Positions 47,393-60,000 of a stretch of 64,000 nt of DNA are shown here, one piece after another. The stretch covers positions 123,654 to 187,653 of the forward strand of contig JARBUD010000016.1 in the NCBI GenBank assembly GCA_029239875.1. Reading direction: 5' to 3'. The stretch's first letter is position 1, and each line of letters begins with the position of its first letter. The translations under genes were made by a program, and so were the position numbers. Origin of the DNA: Xanthobacteraceae bacterium (lineage in GTDB: Bacteria; Pseudomonadota; Alphaproteobacteria; Rhizobiales; Xanthobacteraceae). The notes under the pieces were generated by a model, which saw nothing but the letters and a program-made list of their open reading frames with translations, was not told where the DNA came from and did not search any database.

Positions 47393-49096
47393 ATGTCGCG
47401 TAAACCGTCCAACATCCTCTATTCCGTCGACGAGAAGCCGCCGCTCGGCACCCTGCTCATCCTCGGGGTGCAGCACGCGACCCTGTCCCTGCTCTTCCTC
47501 GTCTACCCGCTGGTCGCCGCGGCCGAAGCGGGCCTGTCCTTCGGCGACACGCAGATCCTGATCACCAGCTGCATCATCTTCATGGGGCTGGCCACCATCA
47601 TCGAATGCTGGCCGAAGCCCGGTGCCGGCATGCTGCTGGTGCAGATCCCCAACATGGCGCACCTGCCGCTCGCGGTGCAGTCGATGTCGGCCGGCGGACC
47701 GGCGGTCTACGCCACGATGAACCTCATCGCGGCCGTCTCGCAGCTGTCGCTCACCCGCTTCATGGGCGTGCTGCGCGCCGTCTTCCCGCCGGAGATCTGC
47801 GGCGTCGCCGTCACCATGCTCGGCGTCGCGCTGGCCGAGCCGGCGCTGCGCCGCGCCTTCGGCCTCAGCCACGACGCCGCCGCGTACATCGATCCGATGC
47901 ACCCGCTGGTCAGCTTCGTCGCGCTCGCCATCATCATCGTGCTGGCCATCTTCTCGCGCGGATTACTGCGCCTGTTCGCGGTGGCGATCGGTGCGGCGGT
48001 CGGCTGGGCGCTGGCCGCCTTCGTCGGCATCGCGCCCGAGCCGGCCGACACCTTCTCCGCCCTGCCCTATGTCGACCTGCCGCATCTCGGCTGGCCCGGC
48101 CTCGCCTTCTCCTGGGCGCTGGTGCCGGCCGCCGTGCTCACCGGCATCATCTCCGCCGTCGACATGATCGGCACGGTGGTTTCCATGCAGCGGCTGGACG
48201 ACGCCGACTGGCGGCGCGCCGACATGGCACAGGCGGGCCGCGCCATCCAGGCCAACAGCGTCGCCGACATGGGCGCGGCGGTGACCGGCGGCTTCGCCAG
48301 CGCCTCCTCCTCCGCCTCCATCGGCGTCGCCTTCGCCACCGGCACGACCGCCTGGCGCGTCGGCGCCGTCGCCGGCGCACTGATCCTGCTCGCGGCGTTC
48401 TCGCCGCGCCTCATCGGCGCGCTCACCATCATCCCGCCGCCGGTGATCGGCGCGATCCTGATCTATGCCGCCGCCTTCCTCATCGTGGCGGGCATGGAGC
48501 TCATCCTGTCCCGCCGGCTCAGCGACCGGCGCATCTTCACCGTCGGCCTCGCGGTGATGGCTGGCCTCGCGGTGGCCATCCTGCCGCAGTTGGTGGAGAG
48601 CACGCCGCACTGGATGCAGCCGATCCTCGAATCCCCGCTCTCGGTCTCGACCGGCGTCGCCGTGGTGCTGAACCTGTTCTTCCGCATCGGCATCAGCCAG
48701 ATCGCCTCGCAGCGCGTGACGGAGGGCGAGAACGCCTTCACCGTCACCACCGAGTTCCTGGAACGGCAGGGCGACGTATGGGGCGCCCGGCGCGACGTCA
48801 TCGCCGCCGCCATCCCCGTCGTCGCCGAGGGCGTCGAGATGCTGCTCGACACCGGCGTGGCGCAGGGCGAACTGGAGATGCGCGCCCGCTTCGACGAGAA
48901 CAATTTCGACGTCAGCCTGCTCTACAAGGGCGACCCGATATCCATTCCGACGCACCGCCCGGCGCCGGAGGACCTGCTCGGCGACGCCGAGGCGGTGGCG
49001 CGCTTCGTCGGCTACATGCTGTCCAAGCGCGCCGACCGTCTGGTGCTCGGCAAGGAGGGCGAGCGCCAGGTGCTGAACATGCGCTTCGAGCACTGA
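47393..49096 (+). CDS. NCS2-type (xanthine/uracil) permease with degenerate anti-sigma-like C-terminal domain
   Basis: 567 aa from ATG 47393 (upstream in-frame starts give only a Pro/Gly-rich extension). About 12-14 transmembrane helices of the nucleobase:cation symporter-2 fold (for example ILGVQHATLSLLFLVYPL; ANSVADMGAAVTGGF). After the last helix, about 110 residues remain (from TEFLERQGDVW). Segments GELEMRARFDENNFDVSLL, GDPISIPTHRPAPEDLL and GEARQVLNMRFEH-like GERQVLNMRFEH line up with the anti-sigma kinase encoded at 49615 (GEIHVHVRRTADGLELTFS, GDPFDPFSNAPAPDLTG, GRNVMALRFAL). The N-box Asn is missing, so ATP binding is unlikely. It is the first gene of a STAS/anti-sigma cluster. Confidence 0.85.
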   Translation: MSRKPSNILYSVDEKPPLGTLLILGVQHATLSLLFLVYPLVAAAEAGLSFGDTQILITSCIIFMGLATIIECWPKPGAGMLLVQIPNMAHLPLAVQSMSAGGPAVYATMNLIAAVSQLSLTRFMGVLRAVFPPEICGVAVTMLGVALAEPALRRAFGLSHDAAAYIDPMHPLVSFVALAIIIVLAIFSRGLLRLFAVAIGAAVGWALAAFVGIAPEPADTFSALPYVDLPHLGWPGLAFSWALVPAAVLTGIISAVDMIGTVVSMQRLDDADWRRADMAQAGRAIQANSVADMGAAVTGGFASASSSASIGVAFATGTTAWRVGAVAGALILLAAFSPRLIGALTIIPPPVIGAILIYAAAFLIVAGMELILSRRLSDRRIFTVGLAVMAGLAVAILPQLVESTPHWMQPILESPLSVSTGVAVVLNLFFRIGISQIASQRVTEGENAFTVTTEFLERQGDVWGARRDVIAAAIPVVAEGVEMLLDTGVAQGELEMRARFDENNFDVSLLYKGDPISIPTHRPAPEDLLGDAEAVARFVGYMLSKRADRLVLGKEGERQVLNMRFEH

Positions 49097-49191
49097 TGCA
49101 TGCCCCTTTGGTAGCCGCCACCGCAGCTTGCGCGCCCCGGCCTTTGCCAGTACTTCTGGCGCATCCTTGGGGGCTGGGAGGTCGGCATGCG

Positions 49192-49207
49192 CCGCGCTTC
49201 GGCGCGG
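49192..49207 (+). other. TTCG-loop hairpin after the permease gene
   Basis: CCGCGC-TTCG-GCGCGG is a perfect six-base stem with a stable tetraloop, about 95 bases after the permease stop and 47 bases before the STAS start. TTTT follows 13 bases later. It may attenuate transcription between the two genes or stabilise an RNA end. Confidence 0.35.
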
Positions 49208-49253
49208 AGGCCGGCTCGCCTTTTGCCGCAACGATAGTTTCTGGAGTCGCGAC

Positions 49254-49589
49254 TTGATAAACATCGACCGTACCGTCGAGGGCAAGGTCGTGGTGACGAC
49301 CGTCAAGGGAAGGCTCGACAGCAGTTCCTCCCACAAGCTCGACGAGTTTCTGGCGGAAGTCCCGGGCGACGGCAGCGTCATCCTGCTCGACTTCGCCGAG
49401 CTCACCTACATCAGCTCGGCGGGCCTGCGCGTCGTGCTCAAGGCGACGAAGCTGGCGCGCAGCTCCGGCCTCACGCTCGCCGTCTGCGGCCTCATCCCGC
49501 AGGTGCACGAAGTGTTCGACGTCAGCGGCTTCTCGACCATGATCCCGATCCACCAGAGCCGCGAGGCGGCCCTCGCCGCGCTGACATAG
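49254..49589 (+). CDS. STAS-domain anti-sigma factor antagonist
   Basis: 111 aa from TTG 49254 (GGAG upstream; no in-frame ATG at the domain start). Typical STAS order: GRLDSSSSHKLDEFL, VILLDFAELTYISSAGLRVV. The Ser in ISSAGLR is the usual phosphorylation site for the partner kinase. The antagonist should pair with the anti-sigma kinase 25 bases downstream, and possibly with the anti-sigma-like tail of the permease upstream. Confidence 0.9.
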   Translation: MINIDRTVEGKVVVTTVKGRLDSSSSHKLDEFLAEVPGDGSVILLDFAELTYISSAGLRVVLKATKLARSSGLTLAVCGLIPQVHEVFDVSGFSTMIPIHQSREAALAALT

Positions 49590-49614
49590 CCGGCAGGAAC
49601 CGGCGGGTGGGGGC

Positions 49615-50040
49615 ATGCCGCGCGACGAGCTCGATATCCGCCTGAAGAACGATCTCGGCCAGCTGGAGCCGCTGATCGAAGAGATCGAGGCGTTCGTCGA
49701 GCGCGCGGACATCCCGCCGACGCCCGCCTATCGGCTCCAGCTCGCGGTCGACGAGTTCTTCAACAACGCGGTTGACTACGGCTATCCCGATGGGCGCGCG
49801 GGCGAGATCCACGTCCATGTGCGCCGCACCGCCGACGGCCTCGAGCTGACCTTCAGCGACGACGGCGATCCGTTCGATCCGTTCAGCAATGCGCCCGCGC
49901 CCGATCTCACCGGCTCGCTCGAGGAACGCCGCATCGGCGGCCTCGGCGTGCATCTGGTCCGCACGCTCTCCGACCATTTCGCCTATCGGCGCGAGCACGG
50001 CCGCAACGTCATGGCGCTGCGCTTCGCGCTGCAGCCCTAG
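49615..50040 (+). CDS. Anti-sigma regulatory factor, RsbW-like serine kinase
   Basis: 141 aa, a single GHKL ATPase domain. N-box in LAVDEFFNNAVDYGYP, Mg/ATP loop DDGDPFDP, and the glycine loop GGLGVHLVRTLSDHF. In partner switching it phosphorylates the STAS antagonist and may bind a sigma factor or another target; no sigma factor gene is within the window. It ends 6 bp from the convergent Na/Pi gene. Confidence 0.92.
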   Translation: MPRDELDIRLKNDLGQLEPLIEEIEAFVERADIPPTPAYRLQLAVDEFFNNAVDYGYPDGRAGEIHVHVRRTADGLELTFSDDGDPFDPFSNAPAPDLTGSLEERRIGGLGVHLVRTLSDHFAYRREHGRNVMALRFALQP

Positions 50041-50046
50041 CACCGC

Positions 50047-51642
50047 TCAGCTGGCGGCCAGCGCCCGCTGCACCTGGCTGAGGCCGTTCACCAGCCGCCG
50101 CGCCAGCCACACCGTGCGTTCGAACAGCACCGTCATCTGGAACAGCGCGTTCTGCACCTGCGGCGGGACGTCATCCTGCGAGGAGAGGCGCTGGCGCAGC
50201 TCCTCCATAAGCTGGTCGCGATGCCCGAGCAGGCTCAGCACCAGGTCCGGCTCGTCCGCCCCGAGGCTCTCGGCATGGTCGGCGACGGCGCCGAGCAGCG
50301 CATGCAGCGCCTCGGTCAGCCGCTGCGCCGCCGGCAGACCGCGCGCGGTCGCGGCCGCCTCGGCGAACTCCGCCACCGCCTCGTGCAGCGCCCCGGCGCC
50401 GGTCGCGGCATCGTCGAGCAGCAGGGCGACGGCGACCTGGTCGCGGGCCGGCTGGGCATCCAGCAACGCGGCGAGATAGGCCTTGGTCGTCGCGGCGAGG
50501 CTGGTGCCGGCCTCGCGCATGAGCGCCGGCGACGGCGTGCTGCGGTCGCCCTCGTCGCGCACATGGTCGAGCAGCAGCGGCAGCCGCGTGCCGAGCCGCG
50601 CCACTTCGCGGTTGGCGAGGTCGAGCGCCGTCGTGGGGTCGCTCAGGGCCTCGCGCAGCAGGAAGGCCGGCTGTGCCAGCGTCTCCGCGGGGCTGGGCGG
50701 CAGGAAGCGCGCCACCGCATGCCGCGTCGGCGTCTCCAGCAGCGTGGCGATCAACGCCCCGCCGATCTGCGCCAGCAGGAAGACGACGGCCACCTCCCCG
50801 CTGATGTCGTGGCCGAGCTGGTGCAGCCAGGGCTCGATGGTGCCGAGGTTGAACGCGCAATAGACGGTGAAGGCCACCAGCAGCAGCGTCCCCCCGCCCT
50901 TCTGCACCACCTGCAACGCGAAGACGACCCGCCCGGTGCTGGTCTCGCCGGGGATCAGCACGGCATTGTTGACGATGGCGGCGGCATTGGCGCCGGCGAT
51001 CAGCGGCAGGGCCGCGCCGAGGTCGAGCAGCCCGCCGGCCACCGCCGCCACCGCAAGCGCCGCGGCCACCGAGGAGGATTGCGCCGCCAGCGAGAAGCCG
51101 GCGCCGATCAGCGCCAGCAGCCAGGGATTGTCGACCGCCGCATCCCACCAGGGATTGTGCATCAGCGCTTCGCGCATCGGCCCGACGGCGATCGCCACCA
51201 GATGCATGCCGAACAGCAGCAGCGCCGCGCCGAGAGCCGCCTCCAGCGCGTTGCGGGTGCGGTCGCCGCGCGCCAGCTTGAAATAGGTGACGAAGCCGAC
51301 CACGCCGATGACGATGCCGGCCGCGGTCGAGGTGTCGATGGCGACGATGAGCGGCAGCAGCGCCGTGCCGACATTCGACCAGGTCGGTGCCAGCAGCGCC
51401 GGCCCGTCCGGCAGCACGCCGCCCCGCACGAAGGAGACGATGATCCAGGACACCGCCGTCGCGCTCTGCGTCACCATGCCCGCGAGCGTGCCGTTGGCGG
51501 CGGCGCTGAGCCGCCCCTTGAGCGCGCGGGCGAAGGCGGCGCGCGTCCGGCGCCCGACCAGCGGCACGAGATTGGCGGAGAGACCCCTGACGCCGATGAA
51601 GAAAAGTCCGAGCCCGCTCAGCAGCAGGGCGATCGTCGCCAT
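50047..51642 (-). CDS. Na/Pi cotransporter family protein with PhoU-like C-terminal domain
   Basis: 531 aa. Two Na/Pi-cotransporter repeats of hydrophobic helices (LFFIGVRGLSANLVPLVG near the N-terminus, GTLAGMVTQSATAVSW and AAQSSSVAAALAVAA as the two QS-type motifs). A long helical PhoU-like cytoplasmic part follows (about 345-531). Family members move phosphate or related anions; the PhoU part may sense or regulate. It is transcribed alone, converging on the STAS/anti-sigma genes. Confidence 0.9.
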   Translation of the reverse strand: MATIALLLSGLGLFFIGVRGLSANLVPLVGRRTRAAFARALKGRLSAAANGTLAGMVTQSATAVSWIIVSFVRGGVLPDGPALLAPTWSNVGTALLPLIVAIDTSTAAGIVIGVVGFVTYFKLARGDRTRNALEAALGAALLLFGMHLVAIAVGPMREALMHNPWWDAAVDNPWLLALIGAGFSLAAQSSSVAAALAVAAVAGGLLDLGAALPLIAGANAAAIVNNAVLIPGETSTGRVVFALQVVQKGGGTLLLVAFTVYCAFNLGTIEPWLHQLGHDISGEVAVVFLLAQIGGALIATLLETPTRHAVARFLPPSPAETLAQPAFLLREALSDPTTALDLANREVARLGTRLPLLLDHVRDEGDRSTPSPALMREAGTSLAATTKAYLAALLDAQPARDQVAVALLLDDAATGAGALHEAVAEFAEAAATARGLPAAQRLTEALHALLGAVADHAESLGADEPDLVLSLLGHRDQLMEELRQRLSSQDDVPPQVQNALFQMTVLFERTVWLARRLVNGLSQVQRALAAS

Positions 51643-51758
51643 GATGCTCGATTATCCTTCGCTCGGGAGAAGACGTTCGCCGGCCGGCGGAGGCGCCGGC
51701 TCGAAATCCTTTTGCGACGCCCGTGTGACAGAGCGATGACGATGCGGACTGAGCTCGT

Positions 51759-52130
51759 TCAATCTTCCATCCCGAGCAGAGCCTTGATCTTGCCCATCAG
51801 CCGCGGCAGCTCGACGGGCTTGGTGTCGAAGTCGTCGCAGCCCGCCGCCACGGCGTCCTCGCGGTCCTTCGCCATCGCATGGGCGGTGAGTGCGATGACC
51901 GGGATCGCGGCGGTCGAGGGGTCGGCCTTCACCCGGCGCGTCGCCTCCCAGCCGTCCAGCACCGGCAGGCTCATGTCCATCAGGATCAGCGCCGGTCTCT
52001 CCGCGAGGGCGAGGTCCACCCCCTCCTGACCATTCACCGCGATCAGCACCTCGAAGCCGTTGCGCGAGAGGCGCCGCGAGAGCATGTCACGGTTCATCTC
52101 GTTGTCTTCGACCAGCAGGATCTTCGTCAT
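51759..52130 (-). CDS. Single-domain response regulator
   Basis: 123 aa, CheY-like only. Acidic pair LLVEDNEMNRD, phospho-Asp in LILMDMSLPVLDG, Thr in VIALTAHAM and Lys in FDTKPVEL. It is the last gene of the operon headed by the SpoIIE-type phosphatase, 8 bp after the hybrid kinase, which is its likely phosphodonor. Confidence 0.93.
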   Translation of the reverse strand: MTKILLVEDNEMNRDMLSRRLSRNGFEVLIAVNGQEGVDLALAERPALILMDMSLPVLDGWEATRRVKADPSTAAIPVIALTAHAMAKDREDAVAAGCDDFDTKPVELPRLMGKIKALLGMED

Positions 52131-52138
52131 CGCCTGTC

Positions 52139-54508
<2,370 letters not shown>

Positions 54509-54534
54509 GCGCGTTCCCTTGTTCTTGTCCGCCT

Positions 54535-55704
54535 TCAAGACTCGAGCGTCAGCAGCAGCGCGGCGATGTCGTCGAAGGCCGGCAGCCCTGCCTCGAAGCC
54601 GCGCACCTTGTCGGCGAGGCGGCGCAGCGGCCGCGTCTCGTCCGGCCCCAGCGCGGCGAGGAACTCCCCGACCCGCTCCTCGCCATAGGGCTCGCCGGCG
54701 GGGTCGTGCGCCTCGGTCATGCCGTCGGTGACGACGAGCAGCCGGTCGCCGGGGGCGAGCGCCGCCACCGCCGCGCGGTAGGGGAACTCCTCCGCCACGC
54801 CGAGCGCCGGCCCGCCCATCCCGCCGAGCCGCGCGACGCTGCCGTCGGCGCTGCGCAGATAGGGCGGCACATGGCCCGCCCGCACATAGGCGAGCGTACC
54901 GGTCTCGACCTCCAGCGTCGCCACCAGCAGCGTCACGAACATGCAGGAGGCGTTGCCCTTGGCCAGCGCGTCGTTCACCAGCGAGGCCGCGCGCGCCGGA
55001 TCGGCGAACAGTTCTTCGGCGTCCGGCCGGCCGGCCAGCGCGCGGAACATGGCATGCGTGCGTGCCATCATCAGCGCCGCCGCCGCGCCCTTATCGGAGA
55101 CGTCGCCGACGATCAGCGCCATGCGCGCCTCGCCCACGGGGAAATAGTCGACCAGGTCGCCGCCGACTTCCTTTGCCGGCTCCAGCAGCGCGTCGATGAC
55201 CAGCGAGCGTCCGGCAATCGCGCCGGCGAAGGGCGGCGGCACCAGCGAGAGCTGGAGCGTGCGCGCTTCAGTCAGTTCGATCTGCTTGCGCTTCAGCTCG
55301 TCGCGGGTGCGGTCGCGCAGCGCCTTCTTCTCCAGCGTCGCGAGCACACGGGCGCGCAGAAGCGTCGGGTTGAACGGCTTGAAGATGAAATCGTCGGCGC
55401 CGAGCTCGATGCAGCGGACCACCGGCTCGATCTCGTTCAGCGCGGAGACGACGATCACCGGCAGATCATTGATGCGCCCGTCCGCGCGCAACTTGTCCAG
55501 CACGCCGAAACCGTCCAGCTCGGGCATCATGATGTCGAGCAGCACGAGGTCGTAGGGCGTCTGGCCGATGGCGGCGAGCGCCTCGTTGCCGTCGGCCGCC
55601 TCATCGATATGAGAGAAGCCCAGCCGCGACAACCGCCGCTTCAAGAGGTCCCGGTTCTCGGCGACATCGTCGACCACCAGAATCGCCGCGTTCTGGTCCG
55701 TCAT
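54535..55704 (-). CDS. Response regulator with SpoIIE/PP2C serine phosphatase output
   Basis: 389 aa from ATG 55704. Receiver (about 8-125; VVDDVAENRD, phospho-Asp in LVLLDIMMPELDG), a coiled linker, then a PP2C-type phosphatase (about 170-389) with metal-site segments GGDLVDYF, GDVSDKGAAAAL, VTDGMTEAHD and DDIAALLL. Such proteins dephosphorylate STAS antagonists when their receiver is phosphorylated. The STAS and anti-sigma genes at 49254-50040 are the obvious local partners; the operon's hybrid kinase would control it. Confidence 0.93.
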   Translation of the reverse strand: MTDQNAAILVVDDVAENRDLLKRRLSRLGFSHIDEAADGNEALAAIGQTPYDLVLLDIMMPELDGFGVLDKLRADGRINDLPVIVVSALNEIEPVVRCIELGADDFIFKPFNPTLLRARVLATLEKKALRDRTRDELKRKQIELTEARTLQLSLVPPPFAGAIAGRSLVIDALLEPAKEVGGDLVDYFPVGEARMALIVGDVSDKGAAAALMMARTHAMFRALAGRPDAEELFADPARAASLVNDALAKGNASCMFVTLLVATLEVETGTLAYVRAGHVPPYLRSADGSVARLGGMGGPALGVAEEFPYRAAVAALAPGDRLLVVTDGMTEAHDPAGEPYGEERVGEFLAALGPDETRPLRRLADKVRGFEAGLPAFDDIAALLLTLES

Positions 55705-55896
55705 GCGCCCGCTTCCACCGTTCCCCGACGTGCCGCGCCCGAGACCGGGCAAGCGCGGAATATCCACACTATGCCCCCGCTCCGCAACGCCGAAGCCGGA
55801 GGGGATGCCGACAAATATTGCATCCATCGCCCCTGCCGGAACGTCCGTCCCGCTGCGGGGTTGACCGCAGGCGCCCCGGAATTTCGAGGAAGGACG

Positions 55897-56502
55897 ATGT
55901 CCGAATCCGCCCCCGCCACGCTCGAGGAACTCAACCGGCTGATCACCGAGGCCGAGCCCGGCGTCACCGGCGGCGGGCGGGCCGTGCTCGGTGAGGGGCC
56001 GATCGGCGCCGACATCGCCCTCGTCGGCGAGCAGCCCGGCGACCGCGAAGACATCGAGGGCCATCCCTTCGTCGGTCCCGCGGGGCAGGTGCTGGACCGG
56101 GTGATGGCGGAGGCCGGCATCGACCGCAGGCGCGCCTATGTCACCAACGCGGTGAAGCACTTCAAATTCGTCCAGCGCGGCAAGCGGCGCATCCACCAGA
56201 GGCCCACCGCCGGCGAGGTGAAGCATTATCGCTGGTGGCTGCAGCGCGAGATGGACCTCGTCCATCCCAAGCTCGTCGTCGCGCTCGGCGCCACCGCGGC
56301 GCTGGCGCTCGCCGGCAAGGCGCTGCCGATCGGCGCCAATCGCGGCGAGACGCATTTCGGCAGCCATGAGGGCTACATCACCGTGCACCCCTCCTCGCTG
56401 CTGCGCATCCCCGATGCGGAGGCGAAGCAGGAGGCCTACAGGGCCTTCCTCGCCGATTTCCGTCGCATCCGCACGCTCGTCGCCCGGCGGCCGGCCGCCT
56501 GA
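55897..56502 (+). CDS. UdgX-like uracil-DNA glycosylase family protein lacking Fe-S cysteines
   Basis: 201 aa from ATG 55897 (GAGGAAGGACG). Family motifs: GEQPGDREDIEGHPFVGPAG (44-63), NAVKHFKF (84-91), and KRRIH (96-100), the loop that in mycobacterial UdgX carries the histidine forming a covalent bond with uracil-DNA. HPSSLLR lies near the C-terminus. Family 4 and UdgX proteins normally hold a 4Fe-4S cluster with four cysteines; this sequence contains no cysteine at all, and the N-terminal CxxC region is replaced by LNRLITEAEPGVTGGGR. It diverges from the SpoIIE operon. Confidence 0.87.
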   Translation: MSESAPATLEELNRLITEAEPGVTGGGRAVLGEGPIGADIALVGEQPGDREDIEGHPFVGPAGQVLDRVMAEAGIDRRRAYVTNAVKHFKFVQRGKRRIHQRPTAGEVKHYRWWLQREMDLVHPKLVVALGATAALALAGKALPIGANRGETHFGSHEGYITVHPSSLLRIPDAEAKQEAYRAFLADFRRIRTLVARRPAA

Positions 56503-56560
56503 CGTAGCGGCGCGCGCTTCCAACCCCTACATAGAGGCTCGGGAGGCGCGACGTTCAGCG

Positions 56561-56860
56561 ATGAAGATGATTCCAGCGGTGCTCGCCACCGCCCTCACTG
56601 TGGCGACAGCCCTGCCGGCCGCCGCGCAATATGCGCCGGCGCGACCCGACGCGGTGCGCCCGAACAGCCAGAACCTGATGAGCGGGCCGTCCTATTGGAC
56701 GCCGCAGCAGCGCCGGCTCAACGTGCCCGGCGCCACCGCCAATCCGAGCCTCAAGCGCCAAGCGCCGCCCTACACCGCCCCGACAAGGGCCGCGCCACAG
56801 CCCCCACCCCGCCCGGCGGAGACCCCGGTCCCCGCGGAGACGCCGAAGCCGGAAGGGTGA
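56561..56860 (+). CDS. Small secreted proline-rich protein
   Basis: 99 aa from ATG 56561. Signal peptide (MKMIPAVLATALTVATALPAAA, cleavage before QYAP) and a mature part of low complexity, rich in Pro, Ala and Arg (APQPPPRPAETPVPAETP). No known domain; it could be a periplasmic or surface-associated protein. It lies 58 bp after the UdgX-like gene and may share its transcript. Confidence 0.65.
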   Translation: MKMIPAVLATALTVATALPAAAQYAPARPDAVRPNSQNLMSGPSYWTPQQRRLNVPGATANPSLKRQAPPYTAPTRAAPQPPPRPAETPVPAETPKPEG

Positions 56861-57004
56861 TCTCGCCGGACCAGCGCCGAACCCTCTTGAGCCCACTAGC
56901 GCGGCAATTGCGCCACATTACGCAGAAATCGTCGACAAAAATTAGCCATCATTCGCGAAATTCCCCTCAAATGACGTAGTCTGCGGGCAGGGTGGGGAAG
57001 AAAC

Positions 57005-60000
57005 ATGTCCGTGCAGCTGCGCCGTCGTTTCGAAAATCGCCGTCTTGTCAGGGCCTTACGCAGTTCGACAGCTCTTACGCGAGTCGTGACGACAGCGTCG
57101 CTTGCACTGGCGATGGGAATTACCTTTCCGCCTGATCGGGCGGCAGCACAGACGGCATCCGTCGACACCCAGGCCGGATTCGATAATGCGCTGACGGGCT
57201 ATGCCGGCGGCATCTTCGATCGCATCGATGTCGGCGACGTCGACGGCTCCCTCGTCACCGCCCCGGCGACGCCGAACCTCTATGGCGGAGCCAACGGCGA
57301 GCTGACGATCAATTTCAACGCCACCAGCTTCACCGTCGGCAATAACGTCACCCTCGGCGCACAGGGGACGCTGAACTTCACCTCCGCGTCGGGAGCGGCG
57401 GGGGACAGGCTTTCGCTCGTCGTGGATTCAGGCGCCCTGCTCACGATCGAAGACGGCGCCAGCATCAGCTTCAACGGCAACGGGCGGCTCAACGTCGGCG
57501 TCGGCGCGGACGCCGAAGGCTCCGGCCTGATGACCGGCGGCTCCGTCTTCCTCGGCAATGCCGGCAGCTATTCCGCCTTCAACATCGGCTTCACCGGCAC
57601 CGGCGACTTCACCCAGACCGGCGGTTCCGTCGAATTGAACGGGTCCGCCTTCCAGGTCGGCGTGGCCGGCGGCACCGGCGAATACAACATGAGCGGGGGC
57701 AGCTTCACGCTCACCCCTGGCTCGACGATCTATTTCGGCGAAGGCGTCGGCGGCGAAGGCACGCTCAACATCACCGGCAACGCCCAGTTCACCACGCCGG
57801 ACGTCGTCTCCGGCAGCGGCACGCAGCTCTTCATCGGCACCAATGAAGGTACCGGCAAGATCGTGCAGGACGGTGCCGCCTCGCTGGTGTCGATCAATGC
57901 CGGAACCAACGCCTTCGTCTTCGGCTACAGCGATACGGTCGGCGTCGACGGCGGCGTCGGCAGCTACGAGCTTCATGCCGGCACCTTCGAATATTCCGGC
58001 ACCCTGGGCATCGTCTTCGGCAGCAGCGCCGGAGGGACGGGCACCTTCACCCAGACCGGCGGCAGCTTCACCGCCGACGGGCCTGTGACCATCGGCGGCA
58101 ATGGCACGGGTCTGTACGAACTGTCCGGCGGCAGCGCGGTCATGAACGGCGTGCTGCGCATCGGCTACGGCACCGGCTCGGGCGCGGTGATCCAGAGCGG
58201 CAGCGCCACGGCCGAGGTCGACGGCGGGATCGTGTTCGGCGCTGGCTCGTCGTCGGCCAGCTACACGCTCTCCGGCGGCTCCCTGACGCTCGCGGGCGGC
58301 ATCAGCGGCGGCAACGCCAATTCCAGCTTCGTCTTTGACGGCGGCACGCTGATCGCCGCCAGCGGCTTCACCGCCGCCTCGACCTTCGCCACCAGCTTCA
58401 CCGCCGCCTCGACCGTCCAGGTCGACGATGCGGACAACGTGATCTGGAACAGCCCGATCTCCGGCGCCGGCAACCTCGCCAAGACCGGCACCGGCACGCT
58501 GACGCTGGGCGGCAGCAACGTCGGCTACACCGGCGAAGTGGCGATCAATGGCGGCAAGGTGGCGCTGACCGCTCTGCCCGGGCTCTCCGCACAGAACGAC
58601 GTGAACGTCGCGGCGGGCACCACGCTCGATATCTCGGCCGTTCCGCGCGTGAGCGGGAATGCCGCGCCGGTGCAGATCGGCCAGCTCTCGGGCAGCGGCA
58701 CGATCAGCGTCGGCAACAACGCGCTGGTCACCAATATCGGCACGGGCGCGACCACGGCCTTCAGCGGCACGCTCATCGCCACCAACCACAGCTGGGACAG
58801 CAGCGGCCTCGACAGCAGCCTGGTTAAGTACGGCGCCGGCACGCTCGTCATCGACGGCATGACCGCAGACATCGGCAATGTCTACGTCGCGCAGGGCGCC
58901 CTCTCGCAGACGAGCGACACCACCAGCATCGCCTATCTCGCCGTCGGCAGCAGCACGTCGGCGGTCGAAGCCAATAATTCCAGGCTGAACGTCTCCGGCG
59001 GGGCGCTCAACATCGCCGAGTCGCTGTCGGTCGGCGACTGGGGCGGGTACGGCACCGTCGACCAGACCGGCGGCACGGTGACGATCACCACCGGCTGCGA
59101 CGACCTCTCCCACTGCGCCTCGCTCAACGTCGGCAACCAGGGCGGCACCGGCACCTACGACATCAGCGGCGGCACGCTCAGCCTGCTGGGAGGCAGCCAC
59201 TCGATCGGCCGCAATGCCGGCAGCAACCCGACGAGCTCGGGCGTGCTCAACATCAGCGGCGACGCGCTGGTCGAGCTGTCGCCCTATGGCGAGACCCGCG
59301 GCTTCCTCGTCATCGGCGACCGCGATCCCGGCTCGCAGACCAACAGCACCGGCGTAATCAACCAGACCGGCGGCACGCTGCGCATCAACAGCACCTCCGA
59401 TCTCAATCTCGGCGGCTATGGCAGCGGCACCTACAATCTCGACGGCGGCACGCTGGAGATCGGCGGCGCCAGCCTGAAGGGCCTCTATGGCGGCGGTGGC
59501 GGCACCGGTTCCTACGATTTCAACCTCGGCGGCGGCACCATCAAGGTGATCGGCACCGCGCTCACCACGGCGGTGAATGCCGAGTTTGTCGACGGCACGA
59601 GCTCCACGATCGACAGCAACGGCTTCGGCGCGACATGGAGCGGCGTCCTCTCCGGCACCGGCAACCTGATCAAGGCCGGCGCCGGTACGCTGACGCTGTC
59701 GGGCGCCAACACCTATGAGGGCACCACCACCGTCAATGCCGGCACGGTTTCGGTGAACAGTGGCTTCAACCTGGGCACCGGCGGGCTGATCTTCGACGGC
59801 GGCACGCTGGCGGCGACGGGAACCTTCGCCACGACGCGGCAGGTGACGCTGCTCGCGGGCGGCGGCACCTTCGATGTCTCCCCCAGCACTGAGCTGGTCC
59901 TCTCCGGGCAGATCACCGGCGCAGGCAGCCTGACCAAGGTCGGCGACGGCATCCTGACCCTGGATGGCGGATACAGCACCGATCCCGACTTCTACACCGG

